Shown piece by piece: positions 1 to 19,609 of a stretch of 64,000 nt of DNA (its first letter is position 1; the number at the start of each line of letters is the position of its first letter). The notes under the pieces were generated by a model that was not told where the DNA came from, searched no databases, and saw nothing but the letters and a program-made list of their open reading frames with translations. This DNA is from Mesostigma viride (Eukaryota; Streptophyta; Mesostigmatophyceae; Mesostigmatales; Mesostigmataceae): NCBI GenBank assembly GCA_009746045.1, contig RPFO01000276.1, positions 3,409,193 through 3,473,192 of the forward strand, written 5' to 3'. A program made the position numbers and the translations under genes.

Positions 1-619
1 CTTTCCACTGCAACTTAGAATTGGTGGCCATATACTCTGCATGCTTATGTTATAATTCAGAAGTACGAGTACTACTATATAATTATGTATGTGATGTATG
101 TGATATGTGTAGGATGTATACTTATTATGGTATTATATACCGTATGTTATGCATATTGTGCATATCATGTATGTTATGTGTACTAGTAATGTGCATATTT
201 GTATGTTGTATGTACTTGGCGATCGTAGCATGATCTAAATAGCGAGTGCCTAGCTCCGGGATGACATCAGCGGTGTAGAGCTCGGTAGCGCCCCTGCTGA
301 CTCGCTTTCCCTGGCTACCACAGTGAGTGTGTGTGTGGCAATGGCTGCAGTAATGTGTGCATGTGGTGCGTGAGAGCACTGACAAGTGCTGCGTTTGCGC
401 CGATGGATGCCCTGGAAATACCCATTTTTGCAGTTGGAGAGGCCGCTTAAGTCAGCGAGCATGGTCCAGCAAGCACGGCCGGAAACACCGACACATGGCG
501 CATGCCTCCATGGATCATGCACTCTGTCAAAATAGACAGTTATGCACCTGTTGCTGCGTCGATGTGTGTTAGTTGTCACCTGCTGTTGAGTAACGACATT
601 TGTGGTGATGATGTTGCAG
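1..619. other. No gene recognised; upstream intron or flank of the SMC-hinge gene
   Basis: The first 240 bases are AT-rich with TATG/TGTA runs. No ORF with family resemblance was seen. The stretch ends in a plausible splice acceptor (TGATGTTGCAG, ending at 619), so part or all of it is probably the intron before the first visible exon of the next gene. Confidence 0.4.
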
Positions 620-10793
<10,174 letters not shown>

Positions 10794-10934
10794 CACAAAA
10801 GTGCAAGGCCAGGCAGAGACGTAACCTCTGCACTCGACGGGTGTGGGTTGCAAGGGCGATACGAATGCTTGGGCGACAGAGGTCCAAGCACAAGCATGCT
10901 TATATCGATGGGCCGCACCTGTGCAAGCTGGCAA

Positions 10935-11015
10935 CCCCACGAGCACAGCGTGCCTGCATGACACATGACCGGCAATGCATGACATGTGTCATGCAGGCAC
11001 GCTGTGCTCGTGGGG
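10935..11015. repeat. Perfect 33-bp inverted repeat (hairpin), 15-base loop
   Basis: The arm 10935-10967 (begins CCCCACGAGCACAGCG) is exactly reverse-complemented at 10983-11015. The spacer is 15 bases. It lies 140 bases after the stop codon of the SMC-hinge gene, so it would form a long stem in a read-through or 3' UTR transcript. Confidence 0.95.
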
Positions 11016-12277
11016 TCGCCATGACAGCAGTGGGTGTGCCACTCTCGCATACTGGATGTAATACTCGTATGTTGAAGTTGTTACGAGAATATGACAAAGC
11101 CACGGAGTCGTGCGACTGGCGTGCCAATGGGCTGGACTTTGGCAGCAGCTTAGCAGCGGCAGGGCAGTGGGGGGGCGGGAGGGCCCACACCAAGAACCAC
11201 TGCTGTGCAGGTGTTTACGCGTGGACATCACGAAGGACTGCGGGTGCAGCACGGGCCAACCAAGCAGAAGGCAGGCTGCAGGACATCAGCGAAGGTACCA
11301 GAGCTGTGGAATGCCATCAAGGTGTTACAGGTGAAGCCTCAGCAAGGTTCTTGCTAGCATCCACCAACTGGCTAGCCGTATGCCTGCCAGCACAATGCTG
11401 CTGGGGAGGTGATGTTGATCCCTTGCAAGGCAGGCGCATATGACCTGAACAACAGGTTGTAAATATTGCGTTATCATGCACTGCGTGTTAGCATAGTGGG
11501 GCCTGGCAGGCGCAAGCAGGCTAGCAGTGGCAGGTTGGCTAGCTGGCTGTAGACACTCAAGATGACCAGTGGATATCACCTGTATCCAATGCAGTTGATT
11601 CCTGCGTGGGAGTATTGGTTTTTGCTTTTGCCATGGTACGCTGGTTGTGTTGCTGGCAAACGGAACAGAAAGGTACGTGCATTGTATATTATGGTTATTA
11701 ACTTATGGAATAATTAGTTGAAGTTGGACTGTAGCCGCGCGTGTCACCCCGGTCGGTCCCGATGCAAGCGAAGTCGGGGGATCAGATATTCAGGGGTGGA
11801 AACCAACGCTCAGGGTGAGCTTGTGCCGAACTTACTCATTGTAGTACCGTGCACATGTACAGTACAGTATTGACCAATTAAACCATAACACGGTCACAGG
11901 TTGATACAATTTTGTGTATGGCCAGCAACGCCAGCCAGAGTCCCGTAATGCGCATGCACGTAGACTGCGTCATGTGGGTACCAATCAAGGGCCCCTATAT
12001 ACACGTAATGAGGAGGGAGGGCGCCCAAGCTTCTCTCACTACCACAAGCAGGCTGACCACATCTAGCGCTCTCTCCACATCATGGTGCGGCCGGGCGTGA
12101 CTGTGCCAGGTGCAATACAACAAGAAGCTGAGGCTGTCACAAAGCAGATGCTACAAAGGGGGAGTTGCATTAGGACGTCGGCTGAGGCGCAAGCAAATTT
12201 ATGTGGTGACACTGCGACATGACCCGGATATACTGCCACCACATACATGCCATTCCAAATGCCCATTCATTCACTCA
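11016..12277. other. Intergenic, no gene supported
   Basis: Short frames occur around 11110-11440 but show no family resemblance and no start codon with convincing context. No transposon signature was seen. Confidence 0.4.
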
Positions 12278-12963
12278 TTCGTTCGTTCGTTCGTTCGTTC
12301 GTTCGTTCGTTCGTTCGTTCGTTCGTTCGTTCGTTCGTTCGTTCGTTCGTTCGTTCGTTCGTTCGTTCGTTCGTTCGTTCGTTCGTTCGTTCGTTCGTTC
12401 GTTCGTTCGTTCGTTCGTTCGTTCGTTCGTTCGTTCGTTCGTTCGTTCGTTCGTTCGTTCGTTCGTTCGTTCGTTCGTTCGTTCGTTCGTTCGTTCGTTC
12501 GTTCGTTCGTTCGTTCGTTCGTTCGTTCGTTCGTTCGTTCGTTCGTTCGTTCGTTCGTTCGTTCGTTCGTTCGTTCGTTCGTTCGTTCGTTCGTTCGTTC
12601 GTTCGTTCGTTCGTTCGTTCGTTCGTTCGTTCGTTCGTTCGTTCGTTCGTTCGTTCGTTCGTTCGTTCGTTCGTTCGTTCGTTCGTTCGTTCGTTCGTTC
12701 GTTCGTTCGTTCGTTCGTTCGTTCGTTCGTTCGTTCGTTCGTTCGTTCGTTCGTTCGTTCGTTCGTTCGTTCGTTCGTTCGTTCGTTCGTTCGTTCGTTC
12801 GTTCGTTCGTTCGTTCGTTCGTTCGTTCGTTCGTTCGTTCGTTCGTTCGTTCGTTCGTTCGTTCGTTCGTTCGTTCGTTCGTTCGTTCGTTCGTTCGTTC
12901 GTTCGTTCGTTCGTTCGTTCGTTCGTTCGTTCGTTCGTTTGTTCGTTCGTTCGTTCGTTCGTT
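12278..12963. repeat. (TTCG)n microsatellite, ~171 copies
   Basis: A nearly perfect tetranucleotide array has a single T variant at 12940 and ATTC units at each edge. Because TTCG has no stop in any frame on either strand, it produces frames over 200 codons long that should be ignored. Confidence 0.97.
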
Positions 12964-13512
12964 CATTCATTCATTAAACACGATTCCCGTTGGGAAGTCA
13001 CAGAGCATGCGCACAAACATGTATCCTGTTCGATCATCCCTGCATGTATGTTGATCCAGGGCTAGTCTTGAGTACGGTTGGAAACTGATCTATCTAGGAA
13101 ATATCAGGGCATGCATCAGGACAGCCATGGGTGACGGCGGAGCTCGTAACTTTCACGTTTGAGCTCCAAACTCAGTTCTGAAAATTGCAATAAACTCGTC
13201 TCGTTGAGATGAACGCAGCCGTATCGATTGCCGCCGCTATTACACAATATCCAGACAGCTTCAATCATGCCGCCGAAAACTGGTTCAACTGCAAAACGCA
13301 AACTCGAAAAAGCAGTCAAATCTGCTGCCGATCCATCCGCTCACCCACTCGCCCTCGTCCCGGCAGGCCTCCCAGGCGGCCAGGCCTGACCAACACATCG
13401 CCCACAGCATGCATCGCCAGATCCCAAGCGCACAAACTGCCGGCTCCTCCCAACGGCTTTGATCGATGTCACCCGTTTCCGCCGGCCCTGCCAGCGACAC
13501 TTTTTGCTTCTT

Positions 13513-13567
13513 TGAATCAGCAGACGCTCTCATAAAGTTAAATTGAATCAGCAGACGCTCTCATTAA
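13513..13567. repeat. Short tandem duplication (~32-bp unit)
   Basis: GAATCAGCAGACGCTCTCAT occurs twice, 32 bases apart. It lies just outside the left inverted repeat that flanks the R2-like RT. Confidence 0.8.
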
Positions 13568-13599
13568 ATCAAATTGTACCATATCGATCTCCGTTGGGA

Positions 13600-13970
13600 G
13601 TACATGTAGCACATATCCCTGAAAAGGGGCATATGGCTTTTAATACACTCTGGGCTACTTCCTGCAAGGGCAGGGTGTAAACTACACCGGCCTGCGCTCT
13701 AGGTGCACAAAGTGCACCTGCGCACCACTATGTATTCCAGCACCTAAGGTGCGGACATAGGGTGGAAGATCATCACATGGCTAAACAAGGGCTAGGGCAT
13801 GGCTTCTCAGCAGAGAGTAGCTCTCTGCAGAGGCAGAGCTTGGCTAATTTCTTAATGCATCATCCGTGGGAGCGGCCCATTAGAGGCGCACATGCGCATA
13901 GGCGTGAGCCACGTGCTATAAGCTATAAGCCTGACTAATCCACAAGCTACTGCCATATATTCCCTAGACT
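13600..13970. repeat. Left arm of ~400-bp inverted repeat around the R2-like RT
   Basis: This arm aligns with the reverse complement of 17233-17635 along nearly its whole length, by eye roughly 75-80% with indels. Shared landmarks are AAGGGGCATATGGCTTTTAA, GCTCTAGGTGCAC, GGCATGGCTTCTC, GGGCGCACATGCGC-like and AAGCCTGACTAATC. Its inner end is about 1 kb from the RT stop codon. Confidence 0.85.
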
Positions 13971-14073
13971 GGGGTGGCTCAGTGGGGTGGCAGGGGGCGC
14001 CTGCCAGGGCTTGTGGTCGACGTGGATGACCACCCCCCTCCAGTATACCGGTTTCCCCCCGGCCTGTGGTGAC

Positions 14074-14210
14074 TCTGCTGGCTCACCTACGTATACAGCG
14101 CCGAGGCATGGACACTCACGGGTCCACACGCTGGCCACCCGGCTGAACGGCACGTTTGCCAGGATGCTTTGACAGGTCCTGAACGTAGGTTTTTCCACAC
14201 ACAGGTCTTT
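14074..14210 (+). pseudogene. LINE C-terminal remnant
   Basis: The forward translation contains SAEAWTLTG, then after a frame change LATRLNGTFARML and QVLNVGF. This is the pattern of the conserved YGAETWTLT...NMLR segment near the C-terminus of LINE ORF2, seen intact at 55.86 kb. It is frameshifted and has an in-frame stop. Confidence 0.55.
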
Positions 14211-14591
14211 AGAGTCTAAATGTATCACTGGAGCTTGGCACTGGATTCGTTGTCCACATCGTCGCGTCGCTGCCGCAACACGATGTTTTCTGGCATCCGC
14301 GGGCTTTTGGTTCCCGCCGCACATTTGAAAGTGCTGTCCTCCGGCTTTTTGCCTTTGCACTGTGTGCAGTTCTTGGACGTTTGGAATCATGGCATGCATG
14401 GCTAACGTGATGGCTGACTAGCTAGACCTTTTCAGTGGTTTTCCATTTGCGGGTATTTCCTCGTAAATGGTGGGAGAGCGATCGCAGCAATGGTGCTCAC
14501 CACTAGACACTCCCGGCCAGTTAGGCTAGAAACACACGCCCTGATCAAGCATGCTGTTTCCGGCCCCACCGTCTAGGTCATCTAGTCGCTC

Positions 14592-14775
14592 CACACGTAA
14601 GCCAGCCATAATTTCAATGCACAAGGATACACATTTCCATCACCATTCATCTTCATCATCCTGAACGACTCGAAAACGCGGAAAAGATAACGGCAGGCTC
14701 GAGCGGCTACCATGGTCCGGATTCTCCCGATTTCTGGCCTGCGCTGGTTGTCTCTTTGGTATCAGAGTATGCCCC
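14592..14775 (+). repeat. Dispersed repeat R1, copy 1
   Basis: This copy shares AGCCAGCCATA, CACATTTCCA, AACGACTCG, GGCAGGCTCGAG, ATGGTCCGG and TTTCTGGCCTGCGCTGGTTG with 42735-42905 and, reversed, with 43268-43382. Shorter copies of the core are at 29830-29875 (reversed), 31077-31105 and 63580-63630 (reversed). Confidence 0.8.
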
Positions 14776-14973
14776 GCATTTCGGACGAGATTAGGCAGCG
14801 TAGGATAGCATTCGTAGGACATCTTGCTCGCCATATATATTAAAAATATAATTACTTACAGCAGAGTGAAATCACTCAAACCAAAGCAAACGCCCAGCTA
14901 TAAACCTATATACAGAGCCATGTCAAAGCTCTATACTACGATAAGACCAATGGAAACGCCTAACGGGAGGAAC

Positions 14974-17235
14974 CTAATAGCCCTGCTGCACCGCAAAATC
15001 AGCCCGCGTACGGCGGAGCATGATGTCAGCCATGGCCCGAGTCAGCGCCACCGACAAGCGCTGACGCCAATATGACGTCCAGGTCCGCGCCGACCATGGG
15101 GCCCGCTGGCCCTCCAGGTCCAGCCGGTCCTCCCGGAGCCGGCAACACTCCTTGAAGAAGGCGGAGGTCAGGGGCCCCACCATGGCCCCAAACTCCTCCA
15201 GGACAAAGGGCACCACACGATGGTGCCCGACGTCGCCGTAGGCCAGGAGCTTGGCCCGCTCCGCCCGGTCCGCCGTGTAACCTGCCGTGAGGGAGGCCCC
15301 AGCCACGTGGCTAAGAGCCAAGGGCCGCGCCACCGAAACGTCAATAAGCAGATGCCGGCCACCCCCCTCAAAGTCCAGCACCACGATGTCAGGCCGGTGG
15401 TTGGGGGAATAGAAGGCAGCGCCATCCGCATCCTCGGACCGGATGTTCGCGTGGGGGAAAACCGACCGAATCATGGCGAGCACCACCGTCAGGAGGACAG
15501 TGTGCAAATACAAATACCAATTCTGATTCTGTTGGCCCCCCATGCAGGCAAGGTAGTGAGTCCCCGTGGGATCCAGCGGCTGCCCACAGCTACCACAAGG
15601 CCGCCCGGCCGGAACAAGAGGCTGCGGGGCAAATAGCTGGTGCCGGAGCGCCACCGAGTAGTGGCTGGGAGCCAAGGCGAATGGGGGGGCCATGGGAAGA
15701 GCACGAAGGTACGCCGAGCCCACACTCCGCAAGGAAAGCGAGAACAGCCACGCACGTCCCTGGGCGTTGAGGTCCGCGAAAAGAGCAATCCAATCAGCCG
15801 TGTGCAGAATACCCGCGTAGGTTTTCTGGTGTTTATCGATGACGCGAGCAGGGAATGCGGCGGGAGATTGAACGGAGGCGACCGAGGGAGTGCCGCGAGG
15901 GAGGTGGCGCTGTACCGCCTGAGCGGCACGGACGGGAGAACAGGCCTGCTGGATCTCAGCATAGGCCTCCTGGATGGCGGTGATGAAGGGCAAAGGGCTG
16001 CTGGGGTCCAGGAGGTCAGGCGCTGCCGTTGCCAAAAGGGGCAGGAGCCGGCAGCTTTCCGCCCACGACTGAGCGACGGAGCCCAAAAATGCTGCTGGGG
16101 CCAGCCGGGCGGCACGAGTCAGACCGCAGCCACCCATCCGTGCAGGCAGGGTGGCAATGCGAATAGCATGTGGCGGGAGGTCGGGGCCCGGGACCAGCTG
16201 CGCCAAGGCCGACTGGATGCGTTCGTCGTGGCCCTCGGCGGCCAGCCGGACCTGAGCCGGAAGAGCGCCCCGGAGCCAGTGAACGACGCGAGGGTGAGCG
16301 CAAAACCACAGAAGCAGACCCTTGGTCTGCGAATCATGAAGGCGCGCAATCAAGGGCAGTACCTCAGTGCGTGCCTCGAGGGCGGCCCGCAGAGCATCGA
16401 TGACAAACGCGGGGTCGCCAACCGGAACGCCGAGGACATCCAACCCATGGAGGCGCTCGTCCCGGCCCAAGAGCTGGGGCGGAAAGCCGGAGCAATCACC
16501 TTGGGGCGAGTACACCGCGCACTTGGCCAGGGTCAACTGGAGGTTGATGTCGGCCACCGCGGTCTGCAGTGCCAGCAGAGCCGCGGTGGTGTCCGGCACA
16601 GGGCCCAGAAGGTAGATATCATCCAAGTAGGCCTGAATAGCGACTGCCGGGTGGGCAGCATGGACCGCTTGGAGGCAACCCTGGAGGGGGGCGGCAAAGT
16701 ACAGGGGTCCCAGGGGGTCCCCTTGCTGGGTGCCCGACCGCGACAGCAGGCCGCCGCGAGTGCCGTCCTCCATGATGTGAACCAGTTGGCCGGGCTGGCC
16801 GTAGCACACGGCTGTCCAAGCGTACAAGTCCTCGAAGGACTCCATGACGGCCGCAAACATGCTGGCGCGGGACAGACTGTTGAACGCGTTGTGGCAGTCG
16901 ACCTTGACGACAGCGTGGGTGGGGTGGGCCTCGAGGTAGGCCTGCACCGAATGGATGAGGATATCCGCCCCGCCTGGAGTCGTCACCCCCAGCTGGGCCG
17001 CCACCGAGGTCTCACCCGCTGCGAGGGGCGGGCAGAAAAAGGCACGGAGCTCGGGCGCCTTTTGGCGGCAGATCACTTTGCCCACGAGCTTGCGGAGCAC
17101 CTCACCGCAGGCGATCGGGCGCACCTTGCCCTCGGGGGGGGGCAAGACACCCTTGAGCAGAGCGAGGAGGCGAGCGCCCGCTAACCACTCGCGCGCAGCG
17201 GGAGGAACGCGACCAGCCGCCAGGTCAATGGCCAT
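14974..17235 (-). CDS. R2-like non-LTR reverse transcriptase with restriction-like endonuclease (N-terminally short)
   Basis: 753 residues. RT motifs are KVRPIACGEVLRKLVGK (about residue 35), KVDCHNAFNSLSR with the motif-A Asp (about 109), QQGDPLGPLYFAA (about 169) and AYLDDIYLLG, the YxDD box (about 201). Near residue 543 comes a CGSC...H...C zinc knuckle, then RPDIVVLDF...LLIDVSVARP (about 613), the PD-(D/E)xK restriction-like endonuclease arrangement of R2/CRE/NeSL/HERO-type elements. Catalytic residues look intact and there is no internal stop. RT motif 1 starts about 30 residues from the first Met, so the N-terminal zinc-finger/DNA-binding region of typical elements is missing. The ATG lies exactly where the right inverted repeat ends. 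The ORF may be a 5'-truncated copy, or a deliberately short ORF carried by a larger inverted-repeat element. The antisense 514-codon frame is a shadow. Confidence 0.85.
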   Translation of the reverse strand: MAIDLAAGRVPPAAREWLAGARLLALLKGVLPPPEGKVRPIACGEVLRKLVGKVICRQKAPELRAFFCPPLAAGETSVAAQLGVTTPGGADILIHSVQAYLEAHPTHAVVKVDCHNAFNSLSRASMFAAVMESFEDLYAWTAVCYGQPGQLVHIMEDGTRGGLLSRSGTQQGDPLGPLYFAAPLQGCLQAVHAAHPAVAIQAYLDDIYLLGPVPDTTAALLALQTAVADINLQLTLAKCAVYSPQGDCSGFPPQLLGRDERLHGLDVLGVPVGDPAFVIDALRAALEARTEVLPLIARLHDSQTKGLLLWFCAHPRVVHWLRGALPAQVRLAAEGHDERIQSALAQLVPGPDLPPHAIRIATLPARMGGCGLTRAARLAPAAFLGSVAQSWAESCRLLPLLATAAPDLLDPSSPLPFITAIQEAYAEIQQACSPVRAAQAVQRHLPRGTPSVASVQSPAAFPARVIDKHQKTYAGILHTADWIALFADLNAQGRAWLFSLSLRSVGSAYLRALPMAPPFALAPSHYSVALRHQLFAPQPLVPAGRPCGSCGQPLDPTGTHYLACMGGQQNQNWYLYLHTVLLTVVLAMIRSVFPHANIRSEDADGAAFYSPNHRPDIVVLDFEGGGRHLLIDVSVARPLALSHVAGASLTAGYTADRAERAKLLAYGDVGHHRVVPFVLEEFGAMVGPLTSAFFKECCRLREDRLDLEGQRAPWSARTWTSYWRQRLSVALTRAMADIMLRRTRADFAVQQGY

Positions 17236-17635
17236 ATATATACCAGTAGTGTAGATTAGTCAGGCTTAGCCTAGCATGTGGCCCACGCGCATGTGCGCCC
17301 ATCATGGCCCCCATGGATGTTGCCTTCAGAACTTAGCCAAGCCATGCCTATAATGGGACCCCCATGGATGTTGCATTAAGAATTTAGCCATGCTATGCCA
17401 TGCAGCTAGAGATGCTCTCTGTCGAGAAGCCATGTCCTAGCTCTTGTATAGCCATGATGATCTCCTCCCCCGTGCCAGGATCCCCCCCTTAGGCGGGTTG
17501 AACCTGAGACAGCATGGTGACGGGTGCCCTGGTGCACCTAGAGCACGGGTAGCTTACATTCCCACCCTTGCATGAAGTAGCCTAGGATGTATTAAAAGCC
17601 ATATGCCCCTTCTCAGGGATACACCCTCCGCATTG
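17233..17635. repeat. Right arm of ~400-bp inverted repeat
   Basis: Reverse complement of the left arm at 13600-13970. Its inner edge meets the RT start codon (TATATATGGCC on the minus strand). It carries an internal near-repeat of CCCCCATGGATGTTGC. A piece of its outer end (AACTTCCAATGCGG) reappears at 18067-18080. Confidence 0.85.
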
Positions 17636-18775
17636 GAAGTTTGTTATTATGGGTCAATTTTTGCCGTATTTGCATTACGAATAACCCTGGATTGTTTGTT
17701 GGGGAGCCAGTTAGAGTCCCGGGTTTTTATTATTTAATTAAAACCTTTTGTTTGTTTGTTTGTCCTACAGCCGTTCAAGGCACATGGGTACTTATTTAAT
17801 TAATAAATTTCTTTTGTTTGTTTGGTAGATATCGTACACGCCGTCCCCAATTCGGCCGGCAATCCGGCCCGGCGGCCCCCCTTCGGCGGCCATAGGCTAG
17901 AGTCAGTGGAGGTCAGTGATACCCAGAGCCCACATGAGTTAATTAATTAATTTTGTTTGTTTGTTTGTTGAGTCCAGTCCTCAGCCCCCGGAGTTAATTA
18001 ATTAATTTTCTTTTGTTTTTTTTATGGTTTTCAGCCAGAACATTTTCCAGAAGCTAATTATTTAGTTAGAACTTCCAATGCGGGCGGTGTATGTGCTACA
18101 TTGACTCCCAACGCCGGGAGCACTTGATGTTGATAATTAGTCAATTAATTAATCTTGCTCGCACCAGTCAGGTAGACACCGACATCGGTCTGGCCGGCCC
18201 CCAGTGGCTTGGCCAACCAGGGCGGCATACCTGACCTGGCCTGGCCCCAAGGACATTCATGCGTCCAGGCATAGTTGTCTCACTTCCTAGACAGATGGGT
18301 GAACCTGCCATGAACTAGACACAGCAGTTGCTGGCCGACCTAGTGGATGGTCCCAGCTAAGTTTGAACACCGCATTTCCTCCCTTTCTCTTGCTTCCAAG
18401 ACTGCTATATGCAGAGCAAGAAGAGGTACGTGGCAGACAATTGTCCAGGCCCACACGCCAGCCCCGGTGGGCGCTTTGCTGAGTACTGAGTTGTTAGGAT
18501 TTTGTATATTAGCTTAGAATTAATTAGCTTAGAGTCAGCTTATAGTTCGGTTTCGCGGCTCCGCCGGCCACCCCCATCCATCTGCATGGACAGCAAGGAA
18601 TACGTGCTACATGATCTCCCATGCAACGGAGTCATGTTATAATATAATTGAATTTAATTTAATGCGCACGGGCATGCCACGGAGTACTATGTGAATCTCA
18701 TTAGAAATTTTTTAATAATTACACAAAAGTTACAAATATCGTCTGCATCGGGTGCTATATGGCCCTGCATGCAAA
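17636..18775. other. AT-rich intergenic DNA
   Basis: No coding frame is supported. It holds TTTG runs and several TTAATTAATTAATT tracts (17730-18160), plus a 95-bp repeat at 18662-18752 that recurs at 50165-50252 (shared landmark GGCATGCCACGGAGTACTAT). Confidence 0.6.
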
Positions 18776-19388
18776 CGGAATAGTTCATCAACGCGCATGA
18801 GGCAAATATAGCTAGCCCTCAGGCGGCCTGCATTTTTTATTACGACTAGGATAGTTGTCTTACCAAATGTTGAAAAGTTGAACTTCATAAGTACATTTGA
18901 ACTACTTGACTAATGTAATGCTTGTTTAGGAAACAATTGCACCGCCGGTTGTCTCATGGCAACCACACCTGGGGCGCACACACCTGAGGCTGCTTGCACC
19001 CGAGTTAGTCAGGTGATGTTTAACCTATAATTTGAACTCTCAAAGGTCTGAGGAACAGGTGCCCATGCCTGCTGCTAACAATCGGAATAGTTCATCAACG
19101 CGCATGAGGCAAATATAGCTAGCCCTCAGGCGGCCTGCATTTTTTATTACGACTAGGATAGTTGTCTTACCAAATGTTGAAAAGTTGAACTTCATAAGTA
19201 CATTTGAACTACTTGACTAATGTAATGCTTGTTTAGGAAACAATTGCACCGCCGGTTGTCTCATGGCAACCACACCTGGGGCGCACACACCTGAGGCTGC
19301 TTGCACCCGAGTTAGTCAGGTGATGTTTAACCTATAATTTGAACTCTCAAAGGTCTGAGGAACAGGTGCCCATGCCTGCTGCTAACGA
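18776..19388. repeat. Head-to-tail tandem duplication, ~307-bp unit
   Basis: 18776-19082 is followed directly by a second copy at 19083-19388. The copies begin CGGAATAGTTCATC and end CATGCCTGCTGCTAAC and look identical by eye. It is either very recent or an assembly artefact. It lies just outside the 3' end of the kinase gene. Confidence 0.95.
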
Positions 19389-19609
19389 TCATTTGAGTCA
19401 TAAAAGAGCGGGGAGTAAATACTGGCATGCATGCACGGAAGGGCATGTCATGGAGTGGCATGCACGGAAGGGCATGTCATGGAGTAGGTTACCAGTCTAC
19501 GTGATAATGGGCTCCCAGTGGCATATATTCCAGGCCACATTTCCCCAAATCCCCTTCATGGCGCACAAGTTTGAAGAGTTCAAATGGTTCCCAGCGTGGT
19601 TCTTTGCGT

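Noticed and set aside
12110-13065. Frames of FVRS or NERT repeats on both strands
   Set aside because: (TTCG)n is open in all frames; the unique ends show no protein resemblance.
15640-17184. 514-codon plus-strand frame
   Set aside because: Antisense shadow of the GC-rich R2-like RT ORF, which has clear RT and nuclease motifs on the other strand.
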